Assembly: GCF_019200975.1 (NCBI RefSeq)
Contig: NZ_JAHTMR010000002.1
Span: 167,461-231,460 of the forward strand
DNA from: Pseudomonas sp. PD9R
Lineage (GTDB): Bacteria > Pseudomonadota > Gammaproteobacteria > Pseudomonadales > Pseudomonadaceae
Direction: 5' to 3'
Length of the DNA stretch: 64,000 bases
The translations under genes and the position numbers were made by a program. The notes under the pieces were generated by a model. That model made no database searches and was not told the origin of the DNA. It was given only the letters and a program-made list of their open reading frames with translations. This document shows positions 25,101 through 33,262 of the stretch, piece after piece. How positions within the stretch are numbered: the stretch's first letter is position 1; every line of letters begins with the position of its first letter.

Positions 25101-26824
25101 GCGTCGGTCGGCAAGGCCAGTTTTTTCTCATAGGACGATAGGTCGGCGTTCCATAAACGCATCTGGCCATTAGGCAACTGCACGGGTTTCAAACTTTCGA
25201 AGAACGGCGAGAGTTTCGCCCGTGCGACGTTGCCGATTGCACCCGCCGCAGCGAACGCACCTAGCTGTACAACGCTTTCCAGCACGCTGATGGTCTGTTC
25301 ACCGGCCTCGGCCAAACGACCCTCGGCCAGATCGACGATGCCCTCGACCACTTCATCGGTCAGTTGGTAAGCGGTGTAAGCCAGCATCAGCGTGCCCAGA
25401 CCCGGCACAAACGGAATCGCCACCAGCAAGGCAATGTTAAAGATGTCCGAAAGCATTTTCTCCAGGTTGTCCCACCAGGCCCAGCGTGCCATGCGGTCGG
25501 CGTATTCGGTGGAAATGGCGATTTCCCGTGTGTCGTTGAAGATTTTGTTCAGTTTCTGTCGGTAGAAATAACCCCATAGATCACCGTTGAAACGGGTCTG
25601 GCGATCATCCTGAATCTTTGAAAGGCTGAATTGCAGGTTTGGGTTGTCCACAGGCGTGGCTTGCCAGTTGGGCAAATTCGAACCCGGTGCGGTCGCCTGC
25701 CATTTCACCTTGCTCAGACGATCATTCAAACCGGCAAAGAAATGCCCTCGTTCTGGATGGTTCACGAACTGGCTGAAGTACTGTTGATAACTTGCGGGAG
25801 ATTGCACATCGCGTAATTGCTGCGTGAGTTCAGCCATGAATTCGAGCGACGACGGGTATTGCTTGAGCGGATGCTCCGCGTCATGGGGCACATAGGCAAT
25901 CAAGGGGACGGGTTGAGTGGCGGTCAATACATCCGGGGCGATCAGGACGATGCCGGTCAGGTGTGTGTCCATCATTGCCAGGTTGTAATAGCTGACGGGT
26001 TGGCCGCGCCATTTCAGGTTTCTGCGGTCATCGAGCATGCCCTGCACGACGTCAAAAGCGTCCTGGTCGATGTCCTTTTTCATCAAGGCCATACGTGCCG
26101 CGACACTCAGCGCGCTCTTTTGGCTCAGGATGACTTTGTGGCGCAAGACATTGCTGGCCACTGTATTGGTCGACCGTAAAAACTCATTCAAGTGTTTTTC
26201 GTATCGAGCGCCGATGTCCAGTTCACGACACAGTGACTTGAACTGGTCGACCGTGATTTTTTGCTTGAGGTGTTTGATTGCAAAGTGACCCCGCGCGTCG
26301 GGACGGGTGATGAATTCGGAATCGGCCGTGAATGTTTCAGTGCTCGCGAAGTTATGCAGCGCGGCATCGAGCAAGGAAACGGTGCGACTCTGAACGCCTG
26401 AGGCGAAGTCATGCACCCACCATGACGTGTTAACCGGCGCATAGAGTCGCAGCCATGTTTGCTCGACGTCATCTTCTACGCCGAAGCGATCCTTCAGAGC
26501 CTTTTGCAGCAAGGGTTTGGCGAAGGCTTGAATATCCTGCAGATGACTTAGCGCCTGATCCACGGTGTTTTGTGCGTTCCAGTAGAGCTTGATGTCGTTC
26601 TTCAAGCTGCGGTGTGCAGTAGCGGAAGCGCTCTTGTGCCAATCGGGAATCGTCAGGTTGATAGTTCTCAGTGCTTTGACGCGTGTCGCTGAAGTTTTTT
26701 GCAACCAGGAGGGGATGTTTTTTCTGACCAACTCATAGTGAGTGCTTGTATCGGGGAAGGTGATAGAGGCCTGGCCTGTCGGTAGAAGTTTCGGGGGGGA
26801 ATTGGGCATTGCTTGATCGTCCAT
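22130..26824 (-). CDS. giant LRR protein with NEL-type E3 ubiquitin ligase domain
   Basis: About 1564 residues, no signal peptide. Layout (numbers from ATG 26824): N-terminal helical region 1-450 of the type found in Pseudomonas dermonecrotic-toxin-like proteins; hydrophobic helices about 460-540 (IALLVAIPFVPGLGTLML); a short beta module near 580-610; leucine-rich repeats near 1050-1140 (LPNLRELS-like units, LERLRLSDNQI, LEILRLDENPL); and a C-terminal NEL domain from about 1230, the IpaH/SspH-type ligase fold, with candidate catalytic Cys1330 in NCADAG, which fits the CxD pattern. Bacterial NEL proteins modify eukaryotic host proteins. A TTG at 26878 and an ATG at 26809 are other possible starts. 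It sits between two fimbrial operons on the other strand; no secretion apparatus is in the window. Confidence 0.82.
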   Translation of the reverse strand: MDDQAMPNSPPKLLPTGQASITFPDTSTHYELVRKNIPSWLQKTSATRVKALRTINLTIPDWHKSASATAHRSLKNDIKLYWNAQNTVDQALSHLQDIQAFAKPLLQKALKDRFGVEDDVEQTWLRLYAPVNTSWWVHDFASGVQSRTVSLLDAALHNFASTETFTADSEFITRPDARGHFAIKHLKQKITVDQFKSLCRELDIGARYEKHLNEFLRSTNTVASNVLRHKVILSQKSALSVAARMALMKKDIDQDAFDVVQGMLDDRRNLKWRGQPVSYYNLAMMDTHLTGIVLIAPDVLTATQPVPLIAYVPHDAEHPLKQYPSSLEFMAELTQQLRDVQSPASYQQYFSQFVNHPERGHFFAGLNDRLSKVKWQATAPGSNLPNWQATPVDNPNLQFSLSKIQDDRQTRFNGDLWGYFYRQKLNKIFNDTREIAISTEYADRMARWAWWDNLEKMLSDIFNIALLVAIPFVPGLGTLMLAYTAYQLTDEVVEGIVDLAEGRLAEAGEQTISVLESVVQLGAFAAAGAIGNVARAKLSPFFESLKPVQLPNGQMRLWNADLSSYEKKLALPTDARPDGQGIYQHQNQRILRLDGKHFEVREDPVTGQHRIQHPQRADAYAPTLRHNGEGAWVSETENPREWEGSTLMRRIGHTTDAFSDEQLEQIRQISGTDEAALRRMHVENAPPPPLLTDTLQRLGTGASTTAALSPEITLLFSDFPELPENIAQNILASASATEQRQIAQYNRLPLRLKNYARELQFEVSSVRAAQGLYHDALSNIDTERLALGALRLHTDMFGDVRIEIRQRTFDGELRDSAGPDDARKIRILIRDDAGKYQVRDASDQPIHEADVFFESLLHAMGKEGQNALGYKPGDAEFFRQWVIAKSAPPSERRTVLATPPIRPVAEHETMLLVRGGGLSREAVTLHERIRDLHPHFNESEVDAFANALTAQGEPQRAMDVQERDLDELNDIVATWENQQIEGWGPGTYAFRDDGGLHIAERLIECFERKTTGLGSRAEPDSYSLDLSREMLPLDLQHWWSQRPKLGRFLDKVTVLKLDNTRFSSEANGLLKDFPNLRELSAKGCELTRMPKSISAMRGLERLRLSDNQIVLDVADVEQLNRLTYLEILRLDENPLGRPVDIGHMPRLKVVGLRDTVIMTWPEGTFAKPRPRGFLLDLRDNPIGQIPEVVPGSPGASVVARTYLDVANLSDLDRLRYQTIRRSVGLSVEPRVLPSGETDPIIHANLSTDLWNEVPGWGSTRTNIWAEVKSEPGSEQFLSFLIDTRYFSDYRAGGEPRNQLMQRVWRMLDAVHLDANLREELFAAVEQPDNCADAGAQRFNNMGIKVLTSEASSYSTDPAQLERKLVTLAKGAARLDQVNEIAEADMASRGGDPDEVEVYLAYQTALAERLNLPWQSRGMLYREISGVTDAMVNQAYDTVLSLEEGDGLVNKMLERDFWERYLRDKYPVEFETNKRLYMRKYEQLETLRETQQQWLDSTQASEAERGALRERLRNLINDLPVPPTVVFADEPISDMNFERFLIDLGDEEKELLRRLTRDALRRAGL

Positions 26825-27260
26825 GATTAATAGTGGCGCAACCAGCCTAGGTAATCGAACTTCAAAAAAAAAGCTCAAATATAGGATCGGAGCGGTGCTG
26901 GTCCGGGCTTAAACGTTCCAAAATTGAAAAGTTAAAAACACATAGATACCACCACTTCGGCAGAAGGGTTAGTCAACGCGCGATGCAGTGGTCAATCAGA
27001 AACGTTCGGCGGAGAGCCTGACTTTCCACTTCGGTATCAATCGGCGACGTAATTTGTATTCTTTTCGCGATGCCTAATTCGTGATGACCTACGCGCAATG
27101 CTGAAAAGTCCTACATACATTTCCTGGTCGGTCGTTGAAGATGCCGCGGCGCTGAAGCTCGATGAATATTTGCTTCCTAATAGTTATTGATCTTGAGCGT
27201 TTTCGTTAAAACGGAAACCTTGGTTTGTTCGACTTCATCTGAAACGACAGGTATTTAATA
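26825..27260. other. AT-rich intergenic region, NEL gene / fimbrial operon 2
   Basis: 436 bases between divergent starts, richer in A+T than its surroundings. Contains a short hairpin CGTTTT-CGTT-AAAACG at 27198-27213, about 48 bases before the pilin ATG. It must hold promoters for the NEL gene and operon 2, but I see no box good enough to place. No REPIN. Confidence 0.55.
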
Positions 27261-27758
27261 ATGTTCAAGAAAATTGCAATCGCTGTACCGATGGCCATTC
27301 TGGCGCTGAGTTCTTCCATGGTTTTTGCTGCCACCGAGGAACGAAGCATTATCAATATCAAGGCGAGCATTCCAAGCAGCGTTTTCCACGCTCGGCCACA
27401 AGACCCTGATTTTGGTAAAGATGAAACGCTGAACTACAACGTCGTCAACGGCGAACTGAGTTCTCTGCGCGCTGTTTATAACCTTCGGCACAGTGATGCC
27501 AATGGTTCGATCAATGCGTTAATTGACGGTGACGCGTCCTTGTTCAACGGCGCGAATGCTATCCCGTTGGACGTTACAATTGGCGGTATTGCGCTGAGCA
27601 ACACCACAGTAGAAGTTGTGAACGTAGCGGATTCGACACCCGGCACGCAGAGGGATTTGATTATCACCCCTACAAAACCTACCCCAACTCAAACCGGTGA
27701 GTACGCTGGTAGCTTTGCAGTGGTTTTCGAACCAGTCATTACCCCGCCAACTCCTTGA
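27261..27758 (+). CDS. CS1/CFA-I-type major fimbrial subunit, operon 2
   Basis: 165-residue exported pilin, the counterpart of the gene at 14976. Signal peptide MFKKIAIAVPMAILAL...SSMVFA is nearly the same as in operon 1, but after ATEER the mature sequence has diverged: IINIKASIPSSVFHARPQD, RAVYNLRHSDANGSINALIDG and a Pro/Thr-rich tail VITPPTP. The last strand (YAGSFAVVFEP) lines up with the operon 1 pilin. Strong change in a surface subunit beside a well-kept usher is typical of selection on exposed pili. Confidence 0.87.
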   Translation: MFKKIAIAVPMAILALSSSMVFAATEERSIINIKASIPSSVFHARPQDPDFGKDETLNYNVVNGELSSLRAVYNLRHSDANGSINALIDGDASLFNGANAIPLDVTIGGIALSNTTVEVVNVADSTPGTQRDLIITPTKPTPTQTGEYAGSFAVVFEPVITPPTP

Positions 27759-27801
27759 ATTGAGGTTTATTGAAAAAGTCTGTCTTGTTTAATAACGGTA
27801 A

Positions 27802-27846
27802 CCGGTCGGCTGCATATTTTGACAGTCGGCCGGGCTTTAATATTTT
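27802..27846 (+). terminator. attenuating hairpin between major pilin and usher, operon 2
   Basis: Stem CCGGTCGGCTG (27802-27812) with CAGTCGGCCGG (27823-27833), 11 pairs with two G-U, loop of 10, followed by GCTTTAATATTTT. Same position and spacing before the usher ATG as the operon 1 hairpin although the loop sequences differ. Confidence 0.62.
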
Positions 27847-27869
27847 CATGTGATCAGAGTAATTAGTTC

Positions 27870-30389
27870 ATGTTCCCGATGACGCCCATCGCGGCAACGC
27901 TTGCATTGCTTTTATGTGCGAGTGCATTTGCCGCGCCTAATGCCGGAACAACACCGCGAAGTTTGCTCGCTCAAGCCAAAGGTTTGCCGGCGGAGTTTGA
28001 AGAGCACTTCTTTGATGTACCGTTAGCGGTTCGGGTGGAACTTGATCAACAGTTTCTCGGTGAGGCGATGATCGTGTTATCCCGCGATGATCGAATGACC
28101 CTGCTTGAATTTGTCGATGTCAGCGACAGCCACATCACTGCCAGTGAGCGTGAAATCTGGGCGGCCTATTTGCAACAAAGCGTGGCCCTCGGTGCCTGCG
28201 AAGGTCGTTGTCCGGAACAGATGCTGGCCATCCACTACAACCTCGAAAGCTCCCTGGTGTCGATTCTCACCGAGCATGCCGAGCGCGACACCGATGCCAA
28301 ACGCTACTACCAGCAGCCTGAAAACGGCAGCAGCGGTTTGATCGTGCGCAATCAGTTGAACCTTTACGGTGGCCAGGATCAGGATTTCGGCGGACGCTAC
28401 GGCCTGGAGGCCAGCAGCAGCCTGGGCAACTGGACCCAGAGCCTGAATATGCAAGTGGCGAGTTTGGGCGGCCCGGATGAGAAGCTCTATCACGCAATAC
28501 ATGAACTCTATAGCCAGCGCGAACTGGAAGGCAGCTTTATGCGCCTGGGTTACTTCACCCCCACTTCGCAAGGGCTGAGCCGTCAGTTGCGTTCGTTCGG
28601 TGCCAGCCCGGACACGGCGCTGGGCCTCATGTACGGCAGCTCCGACAGTCTGGCGATCAACAGCCCAAAAGCCAGCGTCTATCCAATCTATGTCACGGCC
28701 AACCGCCAGGCATCGGTGGAGATTCTACGCAATGGCTTGCTGATCAATACCCAGCCGATCAATGCCGGTTTGCAAACCCTGGATACCCGTCCCTTGCCGG
28801 GTGGTATCTACGAAGTGGAAGTGCGTTTGATCGAAGACGGTCAGATAACTTCCACTACGCAGGAGTTGGTGTACAAACCGAGCAATTGGCACAACCACGA
28901 CGAGCGCTGGCGTTACAACCTGTTTGCCGGTCAGGAAAGCAAGTTGCTGAGTAACTGGGACGAGCAGACTTACGGCAACATGACTGCCGGCGCTGCCTTC
29001 AACTACCTGCTGCATCCACGGGTCATTGTCGGCCTCTCGGGTCGCCAGGTTCGGGACAAACAGCAATATGGTACTTCGGTCGACTGGACGCTGGCCGATA
29101 ACACCAGCCTCTTTGCCAACCTTTATCAGACTTCGGATCACGGTACCGGCCTTGATCTGCAAGGGATGTACAACTATGGCTCCGGAAGCGTGCTCGCCAC
29201 CCATAATCGCAGTTGGCTGGACACCACCAACACCTACGAAACCCTGCCTGACGGCACCCGGGTGCGGCAGCGCAAAGTGTTTATCGGCCAGACCAGCAAC
29301 TCGTCATTGTCGGTGAATCATCGGGTCAGCAACCGAAGCTCGATCAATGCACGGGTCTCGCACAGTGAGGGCAATACCGAAGGCGTAGGCCTCGATTTGG
29401 GCTGGACCCAACGCGGTCAACTGTTCAACAGCGACGCCAACTGGCGCTTCTCGGTCTTTGACCGGCCGGGCTCGTCCAGCAGTGGCGACGCCCGTAATCG
29501 TGGGGTTGATTTGACTGTCAGCCTGGCAATCGGCGGCCCAGGTGAGCAGTGGTCCGGCAGTGTCGGCTCACGCACCTCGCGTGAAGGCGGTCGCGACAAC
29601 AACGCGTCGGTGACCTACCGCAAAGACCTGCAAGATCATGTTTTGCAGAGCGTCTCGGCCACCGCGATCACCGACACCTACGGCGTCGGTCTTTCCGGCA
29701 ACACGAGTTTCAATAATGAGGCCATCAATGGCGATGCCTTTTTCCAGCGCTCTTCTTACAACAGCAACCTTTCCGGTGGTTTGAACCTGGACAGCACCGT
29801 TGCCGTGGGGGCCCGGAAATTCGTCATGACCAGCCAGCATCACGGCGGCGGAGCCGGGATGATCATCGATGTGGAATCCGACCTCGATGACATCGCGTTG
29901 CGCGCCGACGACCTGAGTGGCGGCAGCGCAAGCCTGCGCCCGGGTCGCAACTTTATCCCGATCACGGCGTACAAGAGCAGTTCGGTGAGCTTCGATTTCG
30001 AAGGCAACCACCCGCCAGCGGCGACCATCCAACCGGCGCGTACCAGCTATCACCTGAACAAGGGCGGTGTGGATTATCGCAAGATCAAAATCAACAAAAC
30101 CCTGACCGTACTAGGGCGCCTGGTCGACCCCCAAGGCAAGCCGCTCAAGGGCCATCACATCATCAACCACGCCAGCCGTGGCGTGAGTGAGGTGGACGGC
30201 TTCTTCTCCATGGAAATGAATGCGGGTTCACCCACGCTGGAAGTACGTTCCGGCAACCAGTTGCTCTGCCAGTTCCGCCTCGATACCACCAACGCGCGCA
30301 GCGAAAACAATGTGCTGATGATCGGTGATTTGCGTTGCCTGCCGGAGACGTTGGCGGATGCGACTTACAAGGTTGAGAAGGCCGGTTAA
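27870..30389 (+). CDS. CS1-type outer-membrane fimbrial usher, operon 2
   Basis: 839 residues, the close paralogue of the usher at 15563: same signal peptide MFPMTPIAATLALLLC, same periplasmic start FEEHFFDVPLAVRVELDQ, same plug region (RPLPGGIYEVEVRLIEDG) and the same C-terminal domain (GHHIINHASRGVSEVDGFF). The two are colinear with no large gaps. The 20 bases before the start (GTGATCAGAGTAATTAGTTC) also match the operon 1 leader, so the copied unit included the ribosome-binding region. Whether each usher accepts the other operon's subunits cannot be told from sequence. Confidence 0.9.
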   Translation: MFPMTPIAATLALLLCASAFAAPNAGTTPRSLLAQAKGLPAEFEEHFFDVPLAVRVELDQQFLGEAMIVLSRDDRMTLLEFVDVSDSHITASEREIWAAYLQQSVALGACEGRCPEQMLAIHYNLESSLVSILTEHAERDTDAKRYYQQPENGSSGLIVRNQLNLYGGQDQDFGGRYGLEASSSLGNWTQSLNMQVASLGGPDEKLYHAIHELYSQRELEGSFMRLGYFTPTSQGLSRQLRSFGASPDTALGLMYGSSDSLAINSPKASVYPIYVTANRQASVEILRNGLLINTQPINAGLQTLDTRPLPGGIYEVEVRLIEDGQITSTTQELVYKPSNWHNHDERWRYNLFAGQESKLLSNWDEQTYGNMTAGAAFNYLLHPRVIVGLSGRQVRDKQQYGTSVDWTLADNTSLFANLYQTSDHGTGLDLQGMYNYGSGSVLATHNRSWLDTTNTYETLPDGTRVRQRKVFIGQTSNSSLSVNHRVSNRSSINARVSHSEGNTEGVGLDLGWTQRGQLFNSDANWRFSVFDRPGSSSSGDARNRGVDLTVSLAIGGPGEQWSGSVGSRTSREGGRDNNASVTYRKDLQDHVLQSVSATAITDTYGVGLSGNTSFNNEAINGDAFFQRSSYNSNLSGGLNLDSTVAVGARKFVMTSQHHGGGAGMIIDVESDLDDIALRADDLSGGSASLRPGRNFIPITAYKSSSVSFDFEGNHPPAATIQPARTSYHLNKGGVDYRKIKINKTLTVLGRLVDPQGKPLKGHHIINHASRGVSEVDGFFSMEMNAGSPTLEVRSGNQLLCQFRLDTTNARSENNVLMIGDLRCLPETLADATYKVEKAG

Positions 30390-30410
30390 TGGTTTTCCAA
30401 CCGCAATGAG

Positions 30411-30484
30411 ATTTCAGGTTACCGATGATGAATTTATCTTTTCCGCCAAGAACCAGCGCGACTTGCTCGCTGGAGGGAAGTTAA
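30411..30484 (+). pseudogene. remnant of a fimbrial adhesin gene 5' end
   Basis: In the gap between usher and chaperone, TTTCAGGTT...ATGAATTTATCTTT...CAAGAAC repeats the leader and first codons of the operon 2 adhesin (31915-31960). From ATG 30428 it reads MNLSFPPRTSATCSLEGS and stops, against MNLSLLARTITAFSLAGG in the adhesin. About two thirds of the first 50 bases match by eye. In operon 1 a full adhesin gene stands exactly here, so this is best read as the stub of a deleted copy. Confidence 0.65.
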
Positions 30485-30525
30485 ACAGCCCGGTACCGCT
30501 GTTTTTAATAATTAAGGTAAACGTT

Positions 30526-31266
30526 ATGAAACGCTTGTTGGCACTGTTTGGTTTTTCACTGCTTTCACACGCCGCCCTGGCCAGCCCTCAAATCAATGTC
30601 GGGGTGGTGTACGACTATCTGGATGGCGATAAAAGTACTTACTTGAAACGTGTATTCAATGGCGGCGAAAGCACTGCGTTCGTCAAGGTCAATATTCTGG
30701 AAATCATCTACGACGCGGACGGTACTCACCGTGAAATACCGGTCACCTCCCAGAGTGATGCCGGTGCTCGCGATGGATTGATGGCCAGCCCCGCCCGTTT
30801 GATTGTTCCTGCCAACGGCATGCAGGGGACGCGTTTGTTGTACATGGGCGAGCGTGAGAAAGAGCGTTACTTCCGCTTGCGTTTTGTGCCAGTGGTGCCT
30901 GAAAAGGAAGATGAGTTTGCGGTTTCCGTCGAAGAGCGTGATGAATATAAAAAGGGCTTGTCGGCTGGAGTCAACGTGCTCTCCGGATACGGCACAATTT
31001 TTTTCGTGCGTCCTAAAGAGACTCGTTTTGACAGCGTGATCGACAACGGGGCACTTCAATACCAGATTCGTAACAACGGCAACAGTGTGGTGGTGATCGA
31101 CGAATTCAAGGATTGCTCGGTAAAGAACGACCAGGAGTGCCAGCCAACCACAAAGCATCACCTTCTGGCCGGTCGGACGTTCCAGTTCGAAAAACAGGCG
31201 GGTCGTGAATATCGATTCACGATGATTGAAGGAACAGAAACCAGAAAAATCGAAGTAAAGGAATAA
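30526..31266 (+). CDS. CS1-type periplasmic fimbrial chaperone, operon 2
   Basis: 246-residue exported chaperone, paralogue of the gene at 19442. Signal peptide MKRLLALFGFSLLSHAALAS, then PQINVGVVYDYLDGDKSTYLKR, nearly the same as the operon 1 copy through ASPARLIVPANGMQGTRLL and FRLRFVPVVPEKEDEFAVS. ATG 30526 is chosen because AAGG lies nine bases upstream and the signal peptide starts here. It follows the usher after a 136-base gap that holds an adhesin remnant. Confidence 0.88.
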   Translation: MKRLLALFGFSLLSHAALASPQINVGVVYDYLDGDKSTYLKRVFNGGESTAFVKVNILEIIYDADGTHREIPVTSQSDAGARDGLMASPARLIVPANGMQGTRLLYMGEREKERYFRLRFVPVVPEKEDEFAVSVEERDEYKKGLSAGVNVLSGYGTIFFVRPKETRFDSVIDNGALQYQIRNNGNSVVVIDEFKDCSVKNDQECQPTTKHHLLAGRTFQFEKQAGREYRFTMIEGTETRKIEVKE

Positions 31267-31382
31267 CCCACGGTCTTTGTGAATGAACCGGGTACAGGTT
31301 GTGATTCGAACTTCAGGCGTTATACCGGGTTCGCTCCTTATTTGATTCATGTGCCTCGAAGTGTAAGCAATAGGTAATCACT

Positions 31383-31871
31383 ATGTTTAAAACAGTCATA
31401 ACCGTCACTTCGATAGTGTCTCTGTCGTTGACCTGCGTTTATGCGTTTGCTTTTGTAGAGCGCGAGACCTTTGAAGTGTCGGTGTCGATTCCTGCCTCAG
31501 AATTTCATGTACTGCCAGTGGACCCGGAATGGATGGGCCGTGAACAGGATTTGACCTGGAACCTGGTGACGTCGGAGTTAAGTCCTCTGCGCAAAAGTTT
31601 CGATGTCAAGAATACTAACGGTGGCATCGCTGCTCGCTTGAATGCAGAGCCTTATTTGAGCAATGGCAGAGACAGCGACAACATCGCGCTGGACGTAAAA
31701 TTCAATCAAATAAAACTTACGGTGAATAACGCGCAAGTTATCTCGGAAATAGACGCAAAGGCCGGTAAACGCGTAGGTCTTGAAATTACAGCCGTAAAAC
31801 CGGTCGACGGTTATAAACCCGGTGAATACTACGGCAATGTGCACATGATTTTTGAGGCACTCGCGCCTTGA
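31383..31871 (+). CDS. CS1-type second fimbrial subunit, operon 2
   Basis: 162-residue exported subunit, counterpart of the gene at 20243. After a signal peptide ending YAFA, the mature part starts FVERETFEVSVSIPASEFHVLP and includes RKSFDVKNTNGGIAARLNAEPYLSNGRDSDN, closely parallel to the operon 1 protein, and ends YYGNVHMIFEALAP. The gene and its flanks are noticeably richer in A+T than the ushers. A minor shaft or tip-adaptor role is inferred from position next to the adhesin gene. Confidence 0.8.
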   Translation: MFKTVITVTSIVSLSLTCVYAFAFVERETFEVSVSIPASEFHVLPVDPEWMGREQDLTWNLVTSELSPLRKSFDVKNTNGGIAARLNAEPYLSNGRDSDNIALDVKFNQIKLTVNNAQVISEIDAKAGKRVGLEITAVKPVDGYKPGEYYGNVHMIFEALAP

Positions 31872-31924
31872 AGTTGTTCGAGGGCATCCAGAGGGGCCGT
31901 AATAATGTTTCAGGTTTATCAATT

Positions 31925-33178
31925 ATGAATTTATCTTTGCTGGCAAGAACGATAACGGCTTTCTCTTTGGCAGGTGGCTTGCTGATTGGGCTTCATGCTC
32001 CGTCGGTTGGGGCTGTCGTGCAGGAGATCCGGGCGGAGTTTGTGCCCGATCCAACGAATCCGATGTTCAACAAGTTTGTCAACACGACACCGGAATCCGG
32101 GGTGTGCCCTACATACATGGCCGCTCGTTGCAAGAGCTTGGGCATCTTCAGCCTAGTTGTGCCGGGCTTGAGGTTTAATTCCAATCAGCCGATTCCTGCC
32201 GAGCATGTGGACCCTCGGCAGGGTGCGACCTTCAGTGTGCCTTCCAGTTGGCGGGATCTGGACGTTGTTCATGGCACAACTGGTGAGCGTGAGAAAGTAC
32301 AGATGCGTATCGCAGGTATCGGCGGTAGCTGGAGGATGGCGCGACCACCTGGAGTCAGTGCATGGGCGCGACCCGGGGAATATTGGTTTAATCAATGGAA
32401 GAATGCGCCGGCCCCTTGCACCGGTGTCAACGCGGGGATTGCCGGGAGCGATTCTTCGCCCTTTTTTTGGCTGGTTCCTGAAGGTGCCGGGGCCTGTAGC
32501 AGAGCACCCTTTGTCGACATCCCGTGGTTCAACTTTATCTCGGTCCAATACGTCTATGAACTCAGGACGCCCAATCCCTTGAGTATGTCGTCAGGAGAAT
32601 ACAAGGGGTCTCTGACCTACACCGCAGGTCCCGGCATGGACTTCGATATGGGTGATGTGCTGATTCCCAATGACACGGCAATCACCCTCAATTTCACCCT
32701 TAATGTCATGCACATGCTCAAGGTGGAAATCCCGCCCGGTGGCCATCAGATCGAACTGCTGCCTCAGGGCGGCTGGCAGCCCTGGCTGAATCAGGGGCGT
32801 AAACCGGTGCGTTTGTTCCGTGATCAAACCTTCAACATCTCATCGTCAAGCCGCTTCAAGATGCTGCTCGAATGCCAATACACCGACGGAAATACATGCG
32901 CGCTGAGCGACACGGACACTGCTCAACGGGTGCCATTGAATACCAGCGTGAGCCTGCCCAGCGGCTTGGCGGATGCTTCGGGTCAACCGGTCAATCACCT
33001 CCCATTACGACTGGATGGCAGCGGCACCGAGTTGTTTCAACCCAGCCTGTATGTCGATCGCAAACCGGGAACACTGCACTTCGAGATTGCCAAGGAACAC
33101 GTCGAGCGAATGCTGGACCCGGGCGTTGCAAAGCGATACTCGGGCAACGTCACGGTGGTTTGGGACTCGGAAGTGTAA
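31925..33178 (+). CDS. CS1-type fimbrial tip adhesin, operon 2
   Basis: 417 residues, CooD/CfaE/CblD family. The signal peptide ends near PSVGA, before VVQEIRAEFVPDP. The C-terminal half keeps the same blocks as the operon 1 adhesins (YVYELRTPNPLSMSSGEYKG, MDFDMGDVLIPND, RKPVRLFRDQTFNISSSSRFKM, VVWDSEV), but the N-terminal binding half is much more different (GVCPTYMAARCKSLG, PCTGVNAG, GACSRAPF) though its cysteines align. ATG 31925 is chosen over an upstream TTG at 31868 because it opens the signal peptide and matches the remnant at 30428. Last gene of the operon. Confidence 0.85.
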   Translation: MNLSLLARTITAFSLAGGLLIGLHAPSVGAVVQEIRAEFVPDPTNPMFNKFVNTTPESGVCPTYMAARCKSLGIFSLVVPGLRFNSNQPIPAEHVDPRQGATFSVPSSWRDLDVVHGTTGEREKVQMRIAGIGGSWRMARPPGVSAWARPGEYWFNQWKNAPAPCTGVNAGIAGSDSSPFFWLVPEGAGACSRAPFVDIPWFNFISVQYVYELRTPNPLSMSSGEYKGSLTYTAGPGMDFDMGDVLIPNDTAITLNFTLNVMHMLKVEIPPGGHQIELLPQGGWQPWLNQGRKPVRLFRDQTFNISSSSRFKMLLECQYTDGNTCALSDTDTAQRVPLNTSVSLPSGLADASGQPVNHLPLRLDGSGTELFQPSLYVDRKPGTLHFEIAKEHVERMLDPGVAKRYSGNVTVVWDSEV

Positions 33179-33214
33179 GGCGTATTTTGCCTCGTTTCGA
33201 TGGCGCGCAATAAC

Positions 33215-33241
33215 CGAGGGGGCGTAATCAAGCGCCCCTCG
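33215..33241. terminator. hairpin between convergent operon 2 and PBP gene
   Basis: CGAGGGGGCG (33215-33224) pairs with CGCCCCTCG (33233-33241) around a short loop. It lies in the 84-base gap between convergent stops. No T run follows on either strand, so it is only a candidate terminator. Confidence 0.45.
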
Positions 33242-33262
33242 CTACTCCATTGCGCTGTCGGG

